Source: Hydnum rufescens UP504
Taxonomy: Eukaryota; Basidiomycota; Agaricomycetes; Cantharellales; Hydnaceae
Assembly (NCBI GenBank): GCA_014904985.1
Contig: MU129050.1
Coordinates: forward strand, 101,980 to 165,979
Length of the DNA stretch: 64,000 bases
Reading direction: 5' to 3'
Below the pieces are notes generated by a model that worked only from the letters and a program-made list of their open reading frames with translations, did no database searches and was not told the DNA's origin. Positions 10,953-23,736 of the stretch are shown piece by piece. The translations under genes and the position numbers were made by a program. How positions within the stretch are numbered: the stretch's first letter is position 1; every line of letters starts with the position of its first letter.

Positions 10953-13717
10953 TTCCAGTCGGGGTGAGCCTCGGAAGCAAAGTCTGACGTGACATACATA
11001 ACAAGGCAGTCTACAACACTTTTCGTTTCTTTGTTTTTCTACAAATGGGATTCCCCTGGCACCCTGCCTCCTGCGTATCTGAAGTTGGTTCGAGGGCTTC
11101 CGTCATAGCTCGGAACTGGAGTGGATGACAATGTCGATAAGCAAGGAGTCAGTTATTGGGCCATATTTTGGTTGATTCCATGTACGGACGTTGGTATTCC
11201 CTTCACATCGGAAATCAAGATCTCCCGTTGTTCTCAAATCCAAATAAAGGGTGCCGCCATCCTAGGACACCCTAAATATGTGGACAGATATCCTCAATTG
11301 GTTGTTGGAGCTGGATTGCCACAGTGCCTGAGGACTGTAAGCCGTATACAGTAATTTCAGGACATAGATATTACACTTGTTCCCGTGGTGCCTTTTTTTT
11401 TCATCTCCGGTCACTTCAGCAGGCGCATGACCAATTATGATAGAGACAAAGAGATAAAGCTGATAGACATCATAGTGCTCTATATATTTTGTAAATTAGT
11501 TAGTGGTCTAATGGCAGCTGGAAATAGAAGAGATATTGTACGATCAAATAAATCATTTTCACCCATCTCTCGATCTCGGTAACAGCATTTTAAAGGGTAT
11601 ACGTGCACTTCTACAACACACAGCGGGTAGTCATCACTGGCGCCTCATAATCATAAGGTGAGATGTTGTATTTTTTAGAAACACCGTCGGGCTCTTTGCG
11701 GCGCTACAACCTTCGCGCGAAGATCATCAAATTCCGGATCCATGAGGCGAGAGCCCTTGATGGAGGTGCCTTTTGCAGTAAGACCCAGCTGGCACCACTC
11801 TGATTTGGACTAGCCGAGGAGCCCGCTCTTGATCATGGGAATACTGCTGTACCACTCGAATGGACTTAGGGATGTGCTACCTGTACATTATTTATGATCC
11901 TACCAACGAGGAGTCTGGACAATTGAAAGAACCACTTGAATCCCCGATTTCATCGATGAAGGCGCTTGGATCTATCTATTCTGATGGATATTATATCCAT
12001 GAGAGGGCTAAAGGGCTCGGCTGAAGAGAAATATGTCCGCGCACAGGCCACGGAGTCGTGGCCCGTAAGTTCTAGCTTCTGATAAAGTTTCGATCTCTAA
12101 GTGTTTCACCTTATCACCGTATTATGTTCCCCCATGGCTGCATACCATTTCGAAATTCATCGTCTGTAAAAACGATAATGTGATAACTATTCGGCAGCCA
12201 TTACTTACGCTATGTCTCTCGCATGACGTGCCATGCTTGTTGGGGACAAGCACGGCTGACGAGCCAGGGACAGGAGAATTAGGAATGCTGTAATTCAGAC
12301 GGAAACACCACCTCACAAACGATGGTGTCGGGTGTGGACTTCAGTAGGACGGCTCGTGCAATGATCCACATCACTCTACATTTTGGTGTTTATAATGCTT
12401 TGCAAGCGTATCCAGATCTAATCGTTGGAGATCGCACCTAACGCGCAGACGCTAGCAAGCGGGGCTTCGGAAGCGACTACATCTGCTGAACCAGAGCGAA
12501 CTGAGGAAATGATATGAACCAGCACATTCGGGAGACCATAGAAAAGCCCTGAAGCTGGGTTGTAGTAGCCCCACAAAATATCACATGGCCATCAAGAAAG
12601 GGGAATTCCAAGTGCGGGAGGCATGAATTAATAATAAGAGACGAGGGTAAAAGCACTGGACTGTATCTCATTCGAGATAAGGCGGTGGGAAGGAAGCAGA
12701 GGAAACATCAATCTTCGCACCAACTCATCGGTTAGAGCAAGCATCCCATATGGATGGCTCGAATTGAATATTAGGCACAAAACATGGGGTTCACAATGAA
12801 ATTAGCCGCCACGCTCCGAGCTGCTTGGAGAGATCAAAACGAAATCACCAATTGGGAATCCATACCAGCCAGTAATAATATAACTACCCACGTCATCATC
12901 GTTAGAGTACTGTATGGCAACGCGTACCCTCTGAACCGTAGATGGGGAGCACGCGATGTTCAGTGTTTAGTTCCTCTTCCCCGCACATCCACAGCATTCA
13001 TCTTGCTCGTCAAGTAGCACTACTGCTCGATGGAGTCTTACCGAAGACCCACACCAGGGGGGCCTAACCCCCACACTCTACTGCTATGGGCCGAGAGCGT
13101 TCAGGGACTGTCTGGAACGTGTTCCATGGCTCTGGACCTTATAAGGGACATGCTCCAGAACGCGTCCGGTTCCGGATGCTGGCATCGTCTCCCATGAAAG
13201 AAATGCGTAGACGTGGGTTCAACACAAGGCTCACACGCACCTCAGAGGTATTCCCGAAATCACTCACCCCTGCGGACAAATGACAAACAATTCCGTCGAT
13301 GTGTATGACTGGGAAGTCGCCGTGCTCAGATGCATTGAGCACCATGATTGGACAAGGCTGTGCGACTGCGCGTCAAACTCATTGCTGTTTCCGGCAACTG
13401 ACCACTGCTATTGGCCATAAGAGAATTTGTCGTGATGCATCATTATGTTCCCCATCACACTTGGATCCGCCCCTGCGAACTGGGGCATCATATTGTTGCT
13501 GAAATCGAAATATCGAAATCTTTGATTTAAGTGCTTGTGCCGGAAATCAAGATGCGGTGGGTGCCTAAGGCCGTATAGAGAAATTGCGAATTACAGTGTG
13601 CAAAAGGGAGGAGCAGACTACATTTGGGTCGAGGACATTAGGGTTTACGGTGACAGAGTACGTGACAGCTGTCTACGCGCTCAGACCGGAAGTTACCGCC
13701 AACGTTGTCAAGGCCCG
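10953..13717. other. 2.8-kb gap without a recognised gene
   Basis: Only short open frames on either strand, none with a known domain. One minus-strand stretch near 11640-11760 reads MDPEFDDLRAKVV and, after a stop, KYNISPYDYEAPVMTT, which looks protein-like and may be a gene relic. The upstream parts of CTP1 and HEM4 lie at the two ends. Confidence 0.45.
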
Positions 13718-14720
13718 ATGCCTTCCAAGGCGGTCATCTTCTGTAAGGCGCGAGATGAGGAGGCGGATATGGACTCCTATGCCACGGCTCTAGAGCGTGA
13801 GGGCTATTTGACATGGTTTATTCCGGTGTTGGAACATGGAGCCACAAACCTCGGTTCGTTGGAGCGTGTTATGCGCGATGGGCCAAATAGTCGATTTGGA
13901 GGAGTGATTGTCACGAGTGCACGAGCCGCTGAAATGTGGAATCAGATCGGACAGAGGATTCTTGATTCGGGAACGATAAGCGAGCTGGGTTTGCTGTTGT
14001 CCTTGGTATTCTTCCATTGGAACGCTATAATTAATTTTCGTTTATCGGTCCCAGATGAAGAGTGGTCTCGATTGCCGTTCTATGTGATTGGTCGTGCCAC
14101 GGCGAGAGCATTGAAAGAATCGAAATATCTCCCCAGAGACTCTCCATTCACACCCACAATTACTCTCGGTGCTGATGAGTCTGGTTCTGGAGACAAACTG
14201 GCTCGCTTCATCGTGTCTGACTATCCTAATCGATGGGCTGGAAAACCATTGCCTTTGCTCTACCTCACAGGGGACAAGACAACAGGCATTCTTGCATCCA
14301 CCTTGACCGCTGATGGCCTTGATATCCATCCTGCTCAAGTGTATAAGACGTGGACGCGAGAAAGTTTTAATAACGACGTAAATCCTATAATCGAATGGCT
14401 GAGGGATGGTAAGGTCCATCGTTCTGTGCTCAGCCATACCCTCATGTTGCAAGTTTCAAGGGCCAGAAGTGCAATCACTCTGGATCGTGTTTTTCGCCCC
14501 TTCAAGCTCCAAAGCTGTGCTCCCAACGATAAGACGCCACTTCGATCTTGCGTCGAGTTCGGAATCCAACGAATCTGGCCGATTATTCACGCGGGTCGCT
14601 GCTATTGGCCCCACCACGGCGGCTTTTCTTCGGGAGAGAGAACATTTGCGAGTGGATGTCGTCCCAGCACAGCCTCGACCCCTCGCACTCGCGGAAAGCA
14701 TACGTGGTGCGGATTCGTAG
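13718..14720 (+). CDS. HEM4: Uroporphyrinogen-III synthase
   Basis: Converts hydroxymethylbilane to uroporphyrinogen III in cytosolic haem synthesis. Three exons: 13718-13988, 14055-14408 and 14461-14720, about 294 residues, matching fungal HEM4. The start MPSKAVIFCKAR is followed by the typical GVIVTSARAAEMW (first half of domain 1), then LPFYVIGRATARAL, LLYLTGDK, WIVFFAPSSSKAVLP and RVAAIGPTTAAFLRE, in the order expected for the two-lobed enzyme. The first intron (66 bases) is a multiple of three and free of stops, so an unspliced reading is also open; the spliced form fits the family better. The upstream in-frame methionine at 13535 is not needed. No frame break is seen. The terminal stretch ends at LALAESIRGADS. 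Confidence 0.85.
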
Positions 14721-14826
14721 ACATAGTTCCTGCGGACCTTGGACGACGTTCCCCCTAGCACATTGGACCTCGTGCCAGGTCCGAAGAGTGTATACGCTTG
14801 CCAAGAAAGGTCGCCTCGTGTTTATT

Positions 14827-15150
14827 TTACTCACGAGAAGCCGTTTGCCCTACCAATTTGGGAACGAACGATCCCACAAATTGGCGTTGTTTAGCAACTA
14901 GTAGTGGCAGGTAGTGTCCACCATGGGGCATGGAATAGCTAGCATTAGGGTTGCCTGGAGATGATGTGCCGGATGGGGGATGGGTGTGGGCCAAATGTTT
15001 CAAGAAAAATGTATTTTCGGTTGTCGTTACCGGGGTCCTTGTGAAAAGTTGATCAATAGAGGTCCTAGGCGCGTCCAATTTCCTTCTCTTGTTCTCCTCG
15101 GAACTCGCCCTCCTCCCTTCCGTTTCCACACTCCTCGCCTCGTCGCTCAA
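14827..15150 (-). CDS. Small hypothetical protein, divergent to the kinase
   Basis: A 107-residue open frame starting MSDEARSVETEGRR, with a basic patch (NKRRKLDAP) that could be a nuclear localisation signal, then SIDQLFTRTP and a C-terminal HGGHYLPLLVAKQRQF segment. It sits head to head with the kinase gene, 97 bases from its ATG, and tail to tail with HEM4. I do not recognise the family. The composition of charged N terminus and conserved-looking C terminus suggests a real gene, but it may be a chance frame in a promoter region. Confidence 0.35.
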   Translation of the reverse strand: MSDEARSVETEGRRASSEENKRRKLDAPRTSIDQLFTRTPVTTTENTFFLKHLAHTHPPSGTSSPGNPNASYSMPHGGHYLPLLVAKQRQFVGSFVPKLVGQTASRE

Positions 15151-15247
15151 TCTTGAGGGGATTTTCGAGGGCTACGCAAGTCACAGTGAGCGCGTTGTTG
15201 ACGCACGTCCCGGCTCGCTGGGGAGCTCCTAACGCAGTTTTGGCAGT

Positions 15248-18200
15248 ATGACCACTGTCCAATCAAACTCGACCGCACACAGAGTCCAGTGGGTGAACCG
15301 TAACGACGAGGCACCCATGGAGGGCGACAGGGATTTCGGGACCCCGTCTCATCGTTATCCAACATCACCCGCTACTACAACGTCCCTTCAACTTCCACTA
15401 AATGCATCACCATCACATAGACCTGCTTCTACTGTCATGTACGCTTCCCCAGTCCCCACATCGCCTGTTTATTCTCCTTCTGGCTCCACTCGCAAACGTG
15501 CTTCGCATTCTGTTACAATTTCATCAGCGCCATCACAACCCACTGTCCCCTCATACCCTGATGTTTCCTCTCATCCAGCTGCAGTTGCTTACGCTGCCGC
15601 GCATCCCAAGCGGCCAATCCCTCGCTTCGGACCATATCTTCTTCTTCAGACCCTTGGCGAGGGCGAGTTCGGAAAAGTCAAGTTGGGATTACATGGTGAA
15701 TGGGGCGAGGAAGTCGCAGTCAAGCTCATAAGACGAGGCAGTGTTGATAATGCTGTCCGCTATGAGTAAGGTCGAGCGTGAGATTGAGGTTCTTCGGGTA
15801 TGTTTAGTCCCCAAACAGCTTGGACGCCACCTTGCTGACCTGGTGTTAATCATCAACACAGACCATCAAACACCCGAATATCGTTCGTCTATACGACGTT
15901 ATTGAAACCGACAAATACATTGGGATCGTTTTAGAGTATGCCTCGGGTGGCGAACTCTTCGACCACATCCTGGCACATAGGTTCCTCAAAGAGAAGGATG
16001 CAAGCAAGTTGTTTGCGCAACTTATTTCAGGCGTATCCTATTGCCACGCCAAAAAGATCGTCCACAGAGACCTCAAGCTCGAAAACTTGCTCCTAGACCG
16101 TAACCGCAACGTCATCATCACGGATTTTGGATTTGCCAACCGGTTCGAACATCGTGCTGATGATCTTATGCAAACCAGCTGCGGCAGCCCTTGTTATGCT
16201 GCTCCGGAGCTTGTTATCTCAGAGGGACTCTACGTTGGCTCCGCCGTCGACATTTGGTCATGCGGGGTGATTCTGTACGCTATGCTCGCCGGCTACCTTC
16301 CCTTTGACGATGATCCCGCGAATCCCGATGGCGACAACATCAATCTTTTGTACAAATACATCGTCAATACCCCCCTTACTTTCCCCGACTACATTTCGCC
16401 AGAAGCAAGAGACTTACTGAGCATAATGCTGGTGCCTGATCCGGCTAAACGGAGCGATCTCGCCACGATTATGGCCCACCCGTGGCTAGCACAGTATATA
16501 TCATTATTCCAGCACTCCGTGCGAGACTTAGAACAGGCTGCGCACGCCCAGCAGCAAGAGAAGCGTGCCGCTTACCAGCGGCAGATGCGCGAGCGGGTAG
16601 CGCAGCTGCCGTCTGCGACGTCACCTCGTGCGCTTCAACCACCCGTCCCCTCCCGAAGCAGGTCCGGGCGAGACCAGAATCCCGGAATGCTATATGAGCC
16701 TGCCCCGCCCCCCGAACCAGCACTCTACTCATCTCCCTCGCCTAGTCGACGAGCCGTCATTAATTCATTCAACATCCCTCTCTCAACGCCAGCTCCTGTG
16801 GACAATGATTTCCCCTATATTCCTGACTATCAGCTTGGCGGCGAAGTAGATCCAAGAACGAGGAAGGAGTCTACTCGATCGCGATCCTCCAAACGCGTGG
16901 CGGGTCGTCCCCTGCCTCACCTAAAATTGCACCAATGCCAGGTTCCTCTGAAAAGAAACGGAGGGCCGGAGGACAGCGTCATACTATTCAACTAGAGTAC
17001 GACGGCGGTCCGACCGTCATCTCTCCCCCCACACCCTCTACAAAAGTTGATTCACCCTCCCGTTCGCGGGTCCCGGTCCCCGTCGTTCAGGACCCTGTCG
17101 AGATGCAGATTCCCACAGCACCTCCCACACCCCCGCCCGAAGAAATCGGTGATATCCCCGATGCGGATGTCGAGGTCTTTACGCAGGACGTGCCCAAGGA
17201 ACCCTCGCATCCCAAAGAGCCGTTGAGACCTCGTGACGCCATTAACCCCAATACTAAAGAGCTTCCTTCACCTCCAGTCTCTACCAAGTCTCCCAAGGTC
17301 TCCGACCCTGCATCGCCTGTCCCCCTCCCACGTACTCGAAGCAGTGTCGAATTCAAACCATCGTCTCCATCTTCCACACGTGCCCGTCAGAATGGTGCAT
17401 CTTCTTCCCCAACCCACTCGCAGACTACCCCCACGCTGGCCGAGGCACCCCTGGTGGTTCCTGAAACTGTGTATCTGCCTCCCAAAGCTCAAGATGCTGA
17501 AGAGCCCCATTCACCCTCAAGGGCCACCACTCCTCCCCAGGCAGTCCTCGCTCCCTCGGAATCCTCCGCTCCTAGCTCGACATCACGGAGTGAAAGTGGG
17601 CGGCATCGTCGTGGGTTGTCTATGGATAAGTTTGGTCTCAGCAAGTTGTTGAATGTCACTCATAATGGACATCATGCCGGATCGAATGGGGTGCTACCGC
17701 CATCCTCTCAGAGTACGACGTCATCCAGTGATGTCAATGTTGTGTCCAAGCCAAGTTCGAAGCCCCCAACTTCAGGACCTAAGAAGAAGGCAGGCCCCCC
17801 TACATTGCGGACGAGGATTTCCGCAACATTGTCGAGGAAACCATCAAATGATGCCGCCTCGGTCACGAGCGAGAAGAGTTCAGGAAAAAAGTCGAGGCGT
17901 AAGACGCTTAGCCTGATGATTTCAGACCCATTGACAAAGTCCGTCTGTACGCCATGTTCTCGGTTCATGAATCTAATGTCTTCGCAGGTCTTTCCGTTCT
18001 CGCGCGGCTTCTCGAGGGCATGCTGCCACTAACGAGAAGCCAAAGGAGCCTCATACTGCTACCACGGGGACATTCCACGATGTGCTGTCCCCCGTCGAGC
18101 CTTCTGCAAGCTTCCAGTCTCCTGCGCCTCCCGGAGATATTCCCCAATTCCTTCCGCCCGTGTTCGATGAGCCTATCCGTGGCGTTCCAACTGTGTCCAC

Positions 18201-19289
18201 CGGCAAGTCTAGGAAGGTTATGGACTGGTTCCGCAAAAAGAGCCTTGCAACAGTGATATGTCAAATGGTATAGTATCCGACAAGGAATCCGAGATCGCGT
18301 ACTCTTCCAGGACAATTCAAACCACTCCTCAGGTGGTGATTACCACCCCTGGTGCCCTTCCATCGTCACCCTGGCCTGGCCGCCGCGTTCCTTCTGGAAA
18401 TAGCGAAGCATCTGGGTCGACGGAGGGTCCTACCGGTCTGCCAACGCCTTCTCTTCTAACCGCCTCCATAACTGCTCCAACACTGTCTTCCGATCGCCAT
18501 GAGCCGTCAGCACCAACATTCAATAAGGCGCTGCTTCGTATTCATCGTGGTGCGGTTGATCAAAGCACGATTACGAGCGGGAATCCACCTGAGGTATTCG
18601 CCCACGTCACGAGTGTCCTACGCGCGATGGGCATCGAGTTGACGCCGGAGACTCCTTTCAAGTATCGATGTGTTCGTCACAAGCGACGTAAGGATGCATA
18701 TGGCCCTCCGCCTGCAGGTGTTACGGCCTTGCAACTAAGTGGCTCGGCGGCATCGAACGGTGTACGTTTTTTCGGTCTGATATTCAAGTTTGATACTTAT
18801 GGTATTATTAAAGCAGGTAGACAAACGTGGCCTTCCTCTCCCGTCTCACCACTCCATGAGTGGAACGGGAGGAATACTGAAGGGTTCCTTCTTCGGAGAG
18901 GGGCATCGCAGGTATCACATACTGGATCGGTGAAGAATCGAACATTGCACGCACACCCCAATCTGGAGCCCCGTGACTTCATCCCCTTCTCGCCTACTAC
19001 GCCTGACACCCCCAATATGCAAGTATCCGATTCAATTTCGCGTTCCGTGGAACCTCTTTATGGAGATCCTAGCCAAGATACCGGTGACGAAGTGCGATTC
19101 AGCGTCGAGCTCACGAAGCTCGACCGCCTAGAGGACACATACAGTCTGGATATCCGCAGATTGAAGGGGCATTTGCGGAGTTATAAATTCCTTTACGACA
19201 CACTCAGAGAGTAGGTCAACTCCCATTTCGTGTGAATCATGGGACTCACGTTTGCTTGTCCCGCCAGTCGGTCTGATATCTCAAGATAA
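15248..19289 (+). CDS. CAMK-family Ser/Thr kinase with KA1 domain (KIN4/KIN1-like)
   Basis: After about 120 low-complexity residues comes a full kinase domain: [11 protein letters not shown] loop, VAVKLI lysine, [10 protein letters not shown] catalytic loop, DFGFAN, YAAPELV and [14 protein letters not shown] long Pro/Ser-rich linker follows, then the C-terminal KA1 domain, [20 protein letters not shown] and [17 protein letters not shown], a lipid-binding module of KIN1/MARK-type kinases. Exons: 15248-15797, 15862-17938, 17988-18759, 18817-19210, 19268-19289; the last tiny exon replaces an early TAG. Three single-base breaks interrupt the frame: an extra T at 15761 before [12 protein letters not shown], a missing base near 16902 before [10 protein letters not shown], and one near 18249 before DMSNGI. 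Everything around them is well conserved, so sequencing error is likely, but a dying gene is possible. Its 3' part is copied twice downstream. Similar fungal kinases act in polarity and mitotic-exit control; the role here is inferred. Confidence 0.8.
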
Positions 19290-19892
19290 TTCCACTCTGG
19301 TAGTTCATATACAATATGCCACATGCTCTCTGACATTGTTGCAATTTACTCTCAGTTTGATGACTAGTCTGCGCTAATTCTTCACTGTTTCATTGGCCTA
19401 TATTCCTTCCCTTCCCTTTCATGAACAGGACCAATGTGTTCGTGGTAATTACCGACGGAGAACCCCACACGTACAACCAGCTTCTCCCCATTCATCGTCC
19501 ATTGCAATGTACTCTCACCCAATCCGGGCGCATTCGACTCTCGTCTTCTTCCTCATTTACATAGTTTTTCGTACACCGAACTTGTTATCCGCGCTCTTCA
19601 TATGCCGTGCCTCTATGCCACGTCCTTATCATCTCTAATCTATTTTCACCCATGGCTCGAGACTGCTGACTTAATTTCGAGGGCTATCTTCGGAGACGCG
19701 AAGGAATTAACATCCTTCTGGATTGGCACCTTGATTTCTCGTTGAATCCTTATCGTTCTATATTTGAGTGAATCGGCACTTGCGGTTACACTGTTACAGC
19801 CCTCCGAAAGCCTGAGTCAATGGCGCGAGATTTCAGAGAATGTTGCTGCTAGGCCGATCCTTCAGTTTTGCGATTTCTCCAAGCGGGAACGT
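19290..19892 (+). other. Spacer between kinase and nuclease copy A, part of the repeat unit
   Basis: No gene recognised. The sequence aligns with 23040-23736, for example around the segments at 19360-19460 and 23150-23250, showing that this spacer belongs to the duplicated unit. Confidence 0.6.
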
Positions 19893-20691
19893 ATGGTCCA
19901 ACCACCTCAAGTCGAGTTATGGTTCTCTTTTAACAACCTCACCAGACGCGCTCTATATGCATCCCAATTAAGGAATGTGAGAAGTACTGCTAACCCACTG
20001 AGATGGCTACGATTTCTTGGGTATGCTATATACGGACGACAAGGCCATCTCTCCACATCGAATGCAGGCCCGGAGATTGATGACCGCTTGGCCGCAATAG
20101 CCTACCCATACTATTTTTGTCTCACACGGCAAGTTGGACAGTTTGACAGGAAGATGCACGAAGATTGGTGTTGAGTTTGTCAGCCTATTCAGATGAACCC
20201 CGCCTTGTCGATGGATGACAGGACATCAGAGGCGTCGGTTATGACTGACCGTGGAGCTGATTTCGGAACAAGAGTCACTCAGCGAGATGTGGCGTGCGTG
20301 GTGACTGGCGACGAAGTCTGGAACTGTGATGCGTGCCACCTTCCCCATTCGAAAGGGGATGATGTATGTTTTATATCTCTTGTCTCCGCAATGTTCTGAC
20401 TTTGCAAGGCTTCGTCAATCACGCCCAAGAACAGATGGGGATTGCCCTGCCTATTACGATAATATTGAAGACGAAGGGGAAGATGATCGGAATCAGCTTT
20501 TGGGACGTGCACTAGGTCATACCGGTGCAGCAGAGGCGTCAACGAGTGCTCAAGCTTTTCCACACGTCCCCTCCCTCCGCCGCAGGGGACCCATACAGCC
20601 TACTGGGCAAGAGCAAGCAAGGCGTCTCGAAGAAATTACTGGGGAGACTACGAACGAGGCACTAATAATGTGGAAAGGCGACACAATATAA
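19893..20691 (+). pseudogene. HNH_2 nuclease, copy A, decayed
   Basis: Starts like copy B (MVQPPQVELWFSFNNLTRRAL, then WLRFLGYAIYGRQGHLSTS) but the segment between these has frame breaks and stops near 19950. The HNH core survives as RDVACVVTGD and CDACHLPHSKGDD, with a codon lost before PHSKG. Everything equal to exon 3 and the start of exon 4 of copy B is missing: the frame jumps from near 20400 to the acidic NIEDEGEDD stretch at about 20460. The end is degenerate. A functional nuclease is very unlikely. Confidence 0.7.
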
Positions 20692-20694
20692 GAT

Positions 20695-20965
20695 TCGAGG
20701 GCGAGAGGGTCATCTGGTGGCCTAGGCGTGGTGCGACGTTCTTGGTGCTCTTCCCCAATTGCAGACATGTGAAGGTGAGACATGGGTGCTCGCTTCAGCA
20801 TTGATCTGCTTGGATGCCCAAGTAAACGCGGCCAGATTCGATGAGGATGAGGTGAATGCGAAAGATGGGAAATTTTTTCGGACATGTACGAATAAAGCGC
20901 GAGATGTTCGAAATAGTGAGGTGTACGTGAAAGGTCTATGAAGGGAATGCAATGGTATGGATGAA
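20695..20965 (-). repeat. Inverted fragment of the unit tail
   Basis: The reverse complement of this stretch aligns with the tails of copies B (about 25345-25615) and C (about 30415-30670). Shared landmarks are TTATTTGGGCA-like DNA (TTACTTGGGCATC here), GAGGAAGAGTGCC-like DNA (GGGGAAGAGCACC here) and the CACCAGATGACCCTCTCGCC stretch. In B and C this tail lies downstream in direct orientation; here it is flipped. Confidence 0.65.
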
Positions 20966-22149
20966 TATCTTCCTTTTGAGAATGACTAGAAGGTGGGGTA
21001 ACTGGCGCAGCAAAGAGACAGTAATACGAAGGTCTCGTCACCGTGATAAGGAGTCACTGCGCTTGGAGCAATGTGATTAGAAGTGCTGTGGGGCAAAGAG
21101 TCAGAGAGCTCTATATGGAGTGAAGATCAGACAATTTGAATATCGGTGATAGGAGGGCTGCCTTCTGGCTATCATCACACCATGGGGCAGTAAACCAGGT
21201 TTCACTATGGTCTCTTGCCTCTTCCACTGATTGCAACCACATCCCAATACAGTCGTGGACAGGCAAAGTCATCCACTGTATCCGAAGTTTGATTCCGTGG
21301 CTCTAGGTCTTAGGTACCACCAGATTTGGACTCCTTGAGCCTCAGGAAGCCCAAAAACACCTTCAAAATTTTTCCAGGGGCTTTTTTTGGATTGGCCAAA
21401 TTTTTGGGCTGATTTTCCAAAATTTTACATCACTCCCAGGGTAGCCGGAATGGCCGGAACATGTATTGGGACCGTATTTATGTATAGACAATGCACTGGA
21501 GAGTGCAAATGAGACACATATACCTATAAACAGTGAGAAAGTGAGAAAGTATTATACAATTAATTGAGTCCTCCTTTTCTTTCCACTTGGCAGCCACTCA
21601 TCAGCATCAAGAGAAACAGACTTTTGTTTTGTTTATGTGAATATCCCATTCTAAATCATTATTGCCAGGATCATCAAGGTTGGCATCTTCACTGGCAATG
21701 TAAGGGGAAACATATTTTGGCAGTGACCATACGGATCCCAGGCAGTGTCTTCATCATCAGTGTCATTTGGGTCATTTATTCACAGAAAATAAGAAGTTAT
21801 TCGGGCCATTAAGTCAATTTGGGAGGTTGCGCGGGTGTTTCCGAATTTGAGTCCGCTCAGCATGCTCCAACTAATTGTGCATTTTTGTCTTCCTGGGCAC
21901 AGCTGGGGACATAATCTCTATGAAATCACACACTCCTGGTTAATAGCCACATTCAGGAACAACTCCGAGCCTGGGTGCTTGATTTTAAGGGTCTGGCCAA
22001 ATTTTTTGCATAATTGTCAAAAAAAAAAACAGGATTAAGGGCAGCTGGGCATGTGTTAAGCTTCTTAGGGCATCTGTGAAGGCATAGGAGTAGTTTCCAG
22101 ATGATTTTGTGGAGTCTTTCGGAGGCAAAATAAATTGGATGACTTTGCC
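20966..22149. other. AT-rich gap between copies A and B
   Basis: No gene recognised. It holds oligo-T and oligo-A runs, a short GTGAGAAA direct repeat at about 21534-21550, and no known transposon domain. It may be foreign DNA separating two repeat units. Confidence 0.45.
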
Positions 22150-23040
22150 TGTCCACGACTGTAGTATCCGACAACGGTTCCGAGGTCACGTACTCTTCCC
22201 GGCCAATTCGAACCACTCTTCAAGTGGTGATTTCCACCCCTGGAGCACTTTCATCGACCTCCTGTCCTGGCCGCCGCGTTCCTTCTGGGGATGGTGAAGC
22301 GTCTGTGTCGACGGAGGTCCCTCTGGTCCATATACCCTTTCTGTTTCGTGATCACTGCTCCAACACTTTCTTCCGATCTCCCCGAGCCACCAGCACCACC
22401 ATTCAATGAGGCTTTGCTCCGTATTCGTCGTGGTGTACGCGATCAGAGCACAATTACGAGCGGGAATCCACTCGGGATATTCGCCCACATCACGATTGTC
22501 CTACACACCGTGGGGATCGAGTTGACGGTGTAGACTCCGTTCAAGTTCAAGTATCGATGTGCGACGTACGGACGCATATGGCTGTCCTCCTGCAAGTGTT
22601 ACTGCCTTGCAACTAAGTGGCTCCGCAGCATCGAATGGAGTACGCTTTTCGGTTTGCTATTAAAGTTGACACTTATGTTATTATTACTATGAAGCAGGTA
22701 GACAAATGCGGCCTTCCTCTACCATGTCACCATTCTATGAGTGGTTCCCGCAGGTATCACACACTGGGTCGATGATGAATCCGACATTGCACGCACACCA
22801 CAATCTGGAACCCCGTGATTTTATCCCCTTCTCGCCTGCTACTCCTGATATCCTCCTGATACCCCCAAATACGCGATTACCCCGTTGGACTTCGCCTCCC
22901 GTGGAACTCCTTTATGGGGATCCCAGCCAAGATACCGGTGACGAAGTGCGATTCAGGACACAGAGTCTGGGTATCCGCAGATTGAGGGGCATTTTCAAAG
23001 TTATAAATCCCTTCATGACACATTAAGAGAGCAGGTGAAA
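22150..23040 (+). pseudogene. Relic of kinase 3' end, copy B
   Basis: Aligns with 18265-19290 of the kinase. Recognisable pieces are the proline/serine linker, the [23 protein letters not shown] block (RIHRGAVDQ in the parent) and the [12 protein letters not shown] start of KA1 near 22925. Stops and small deletions interrupt it; the [14 protein letters not shown] part of KA1 is deleted, leaving LGIRRLRGIFK. There is no kinase domain, so this cannot be an active kinase. Confidence 0.75.
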
Positions 23041-23736
23041 CTACAACTACCTGTGCAGCCGCTCTGATATCCCAAGATAATTGCGCTCTGGTACTTCATG
23101 TGCAATATGGCATATGCTCTCTGATATTGTTGCAATTTACCCCCGGTGTGATGACTAGTCTGCGCACTAATTCTCCCCTGTTTCATTGCTCCATATTTCT
23201 TCGCTTCGCTTTCCATGAACAGCACCAATGGGTTCGTGGCGGTTACGGACGGGCAACCCCATACATCCCACCAGCGTTCCAGCATTCATCGTCCATTGCA
23301 CGCGCATTCCACTCTCATTTACAGTGTTGTCCGTATAGCGACCTTGTTACCCTCGTTCTCCATATGTCGTGCATCTACGCGCGCCCTTACCACCTCTGAC
23401 GTATTTTCACCCAAGGCTCGAGACTGCTAACTTAATTCTGAGCGTCGGTACGGAGGGCACAATCTTCTGGCATGATTCATGACGAATATTACTCGGCGCG
23501 ATCTGATTTTTTTCCCCGCCGAATCTTTCGGTGTCGGTCATTCCAGCTAGTTAATAGTGTTCCAGTGAATCCGCGCTTGCAGCTACAGTAACGGCTCTCC
23601 AAAAGCCTCCATGATTTGCGGATCGCGAGGTTTTACGCAGGTGCAGTACAGTACCGGGATTTTGCGTAGAATCGCAGGTTCCTACCTCGTTTGCAGGCTT
23701 GCGCTCATTCTCGATGCCACTGTTGGGCAAGAACCT

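Noticed and set aside
13535..13717. Upstream methionine extending HEM4
   Set aside because: The extra 61 residues are not typical of the family, and MPSKAVIFCKAR at 13718 is a normal HEM4 start.
17087..17377. Glycine-rich minus-strand frame within the kinase linker
   Set aside because: A shadow of the proline/serine-rich linker on the plus strand.
18258..19214. A separate gene starting at 18258
   Set aside because: It is the 3' part of the kinase in a frame offset by a single-base break; the KA1 domain completes the kinase.
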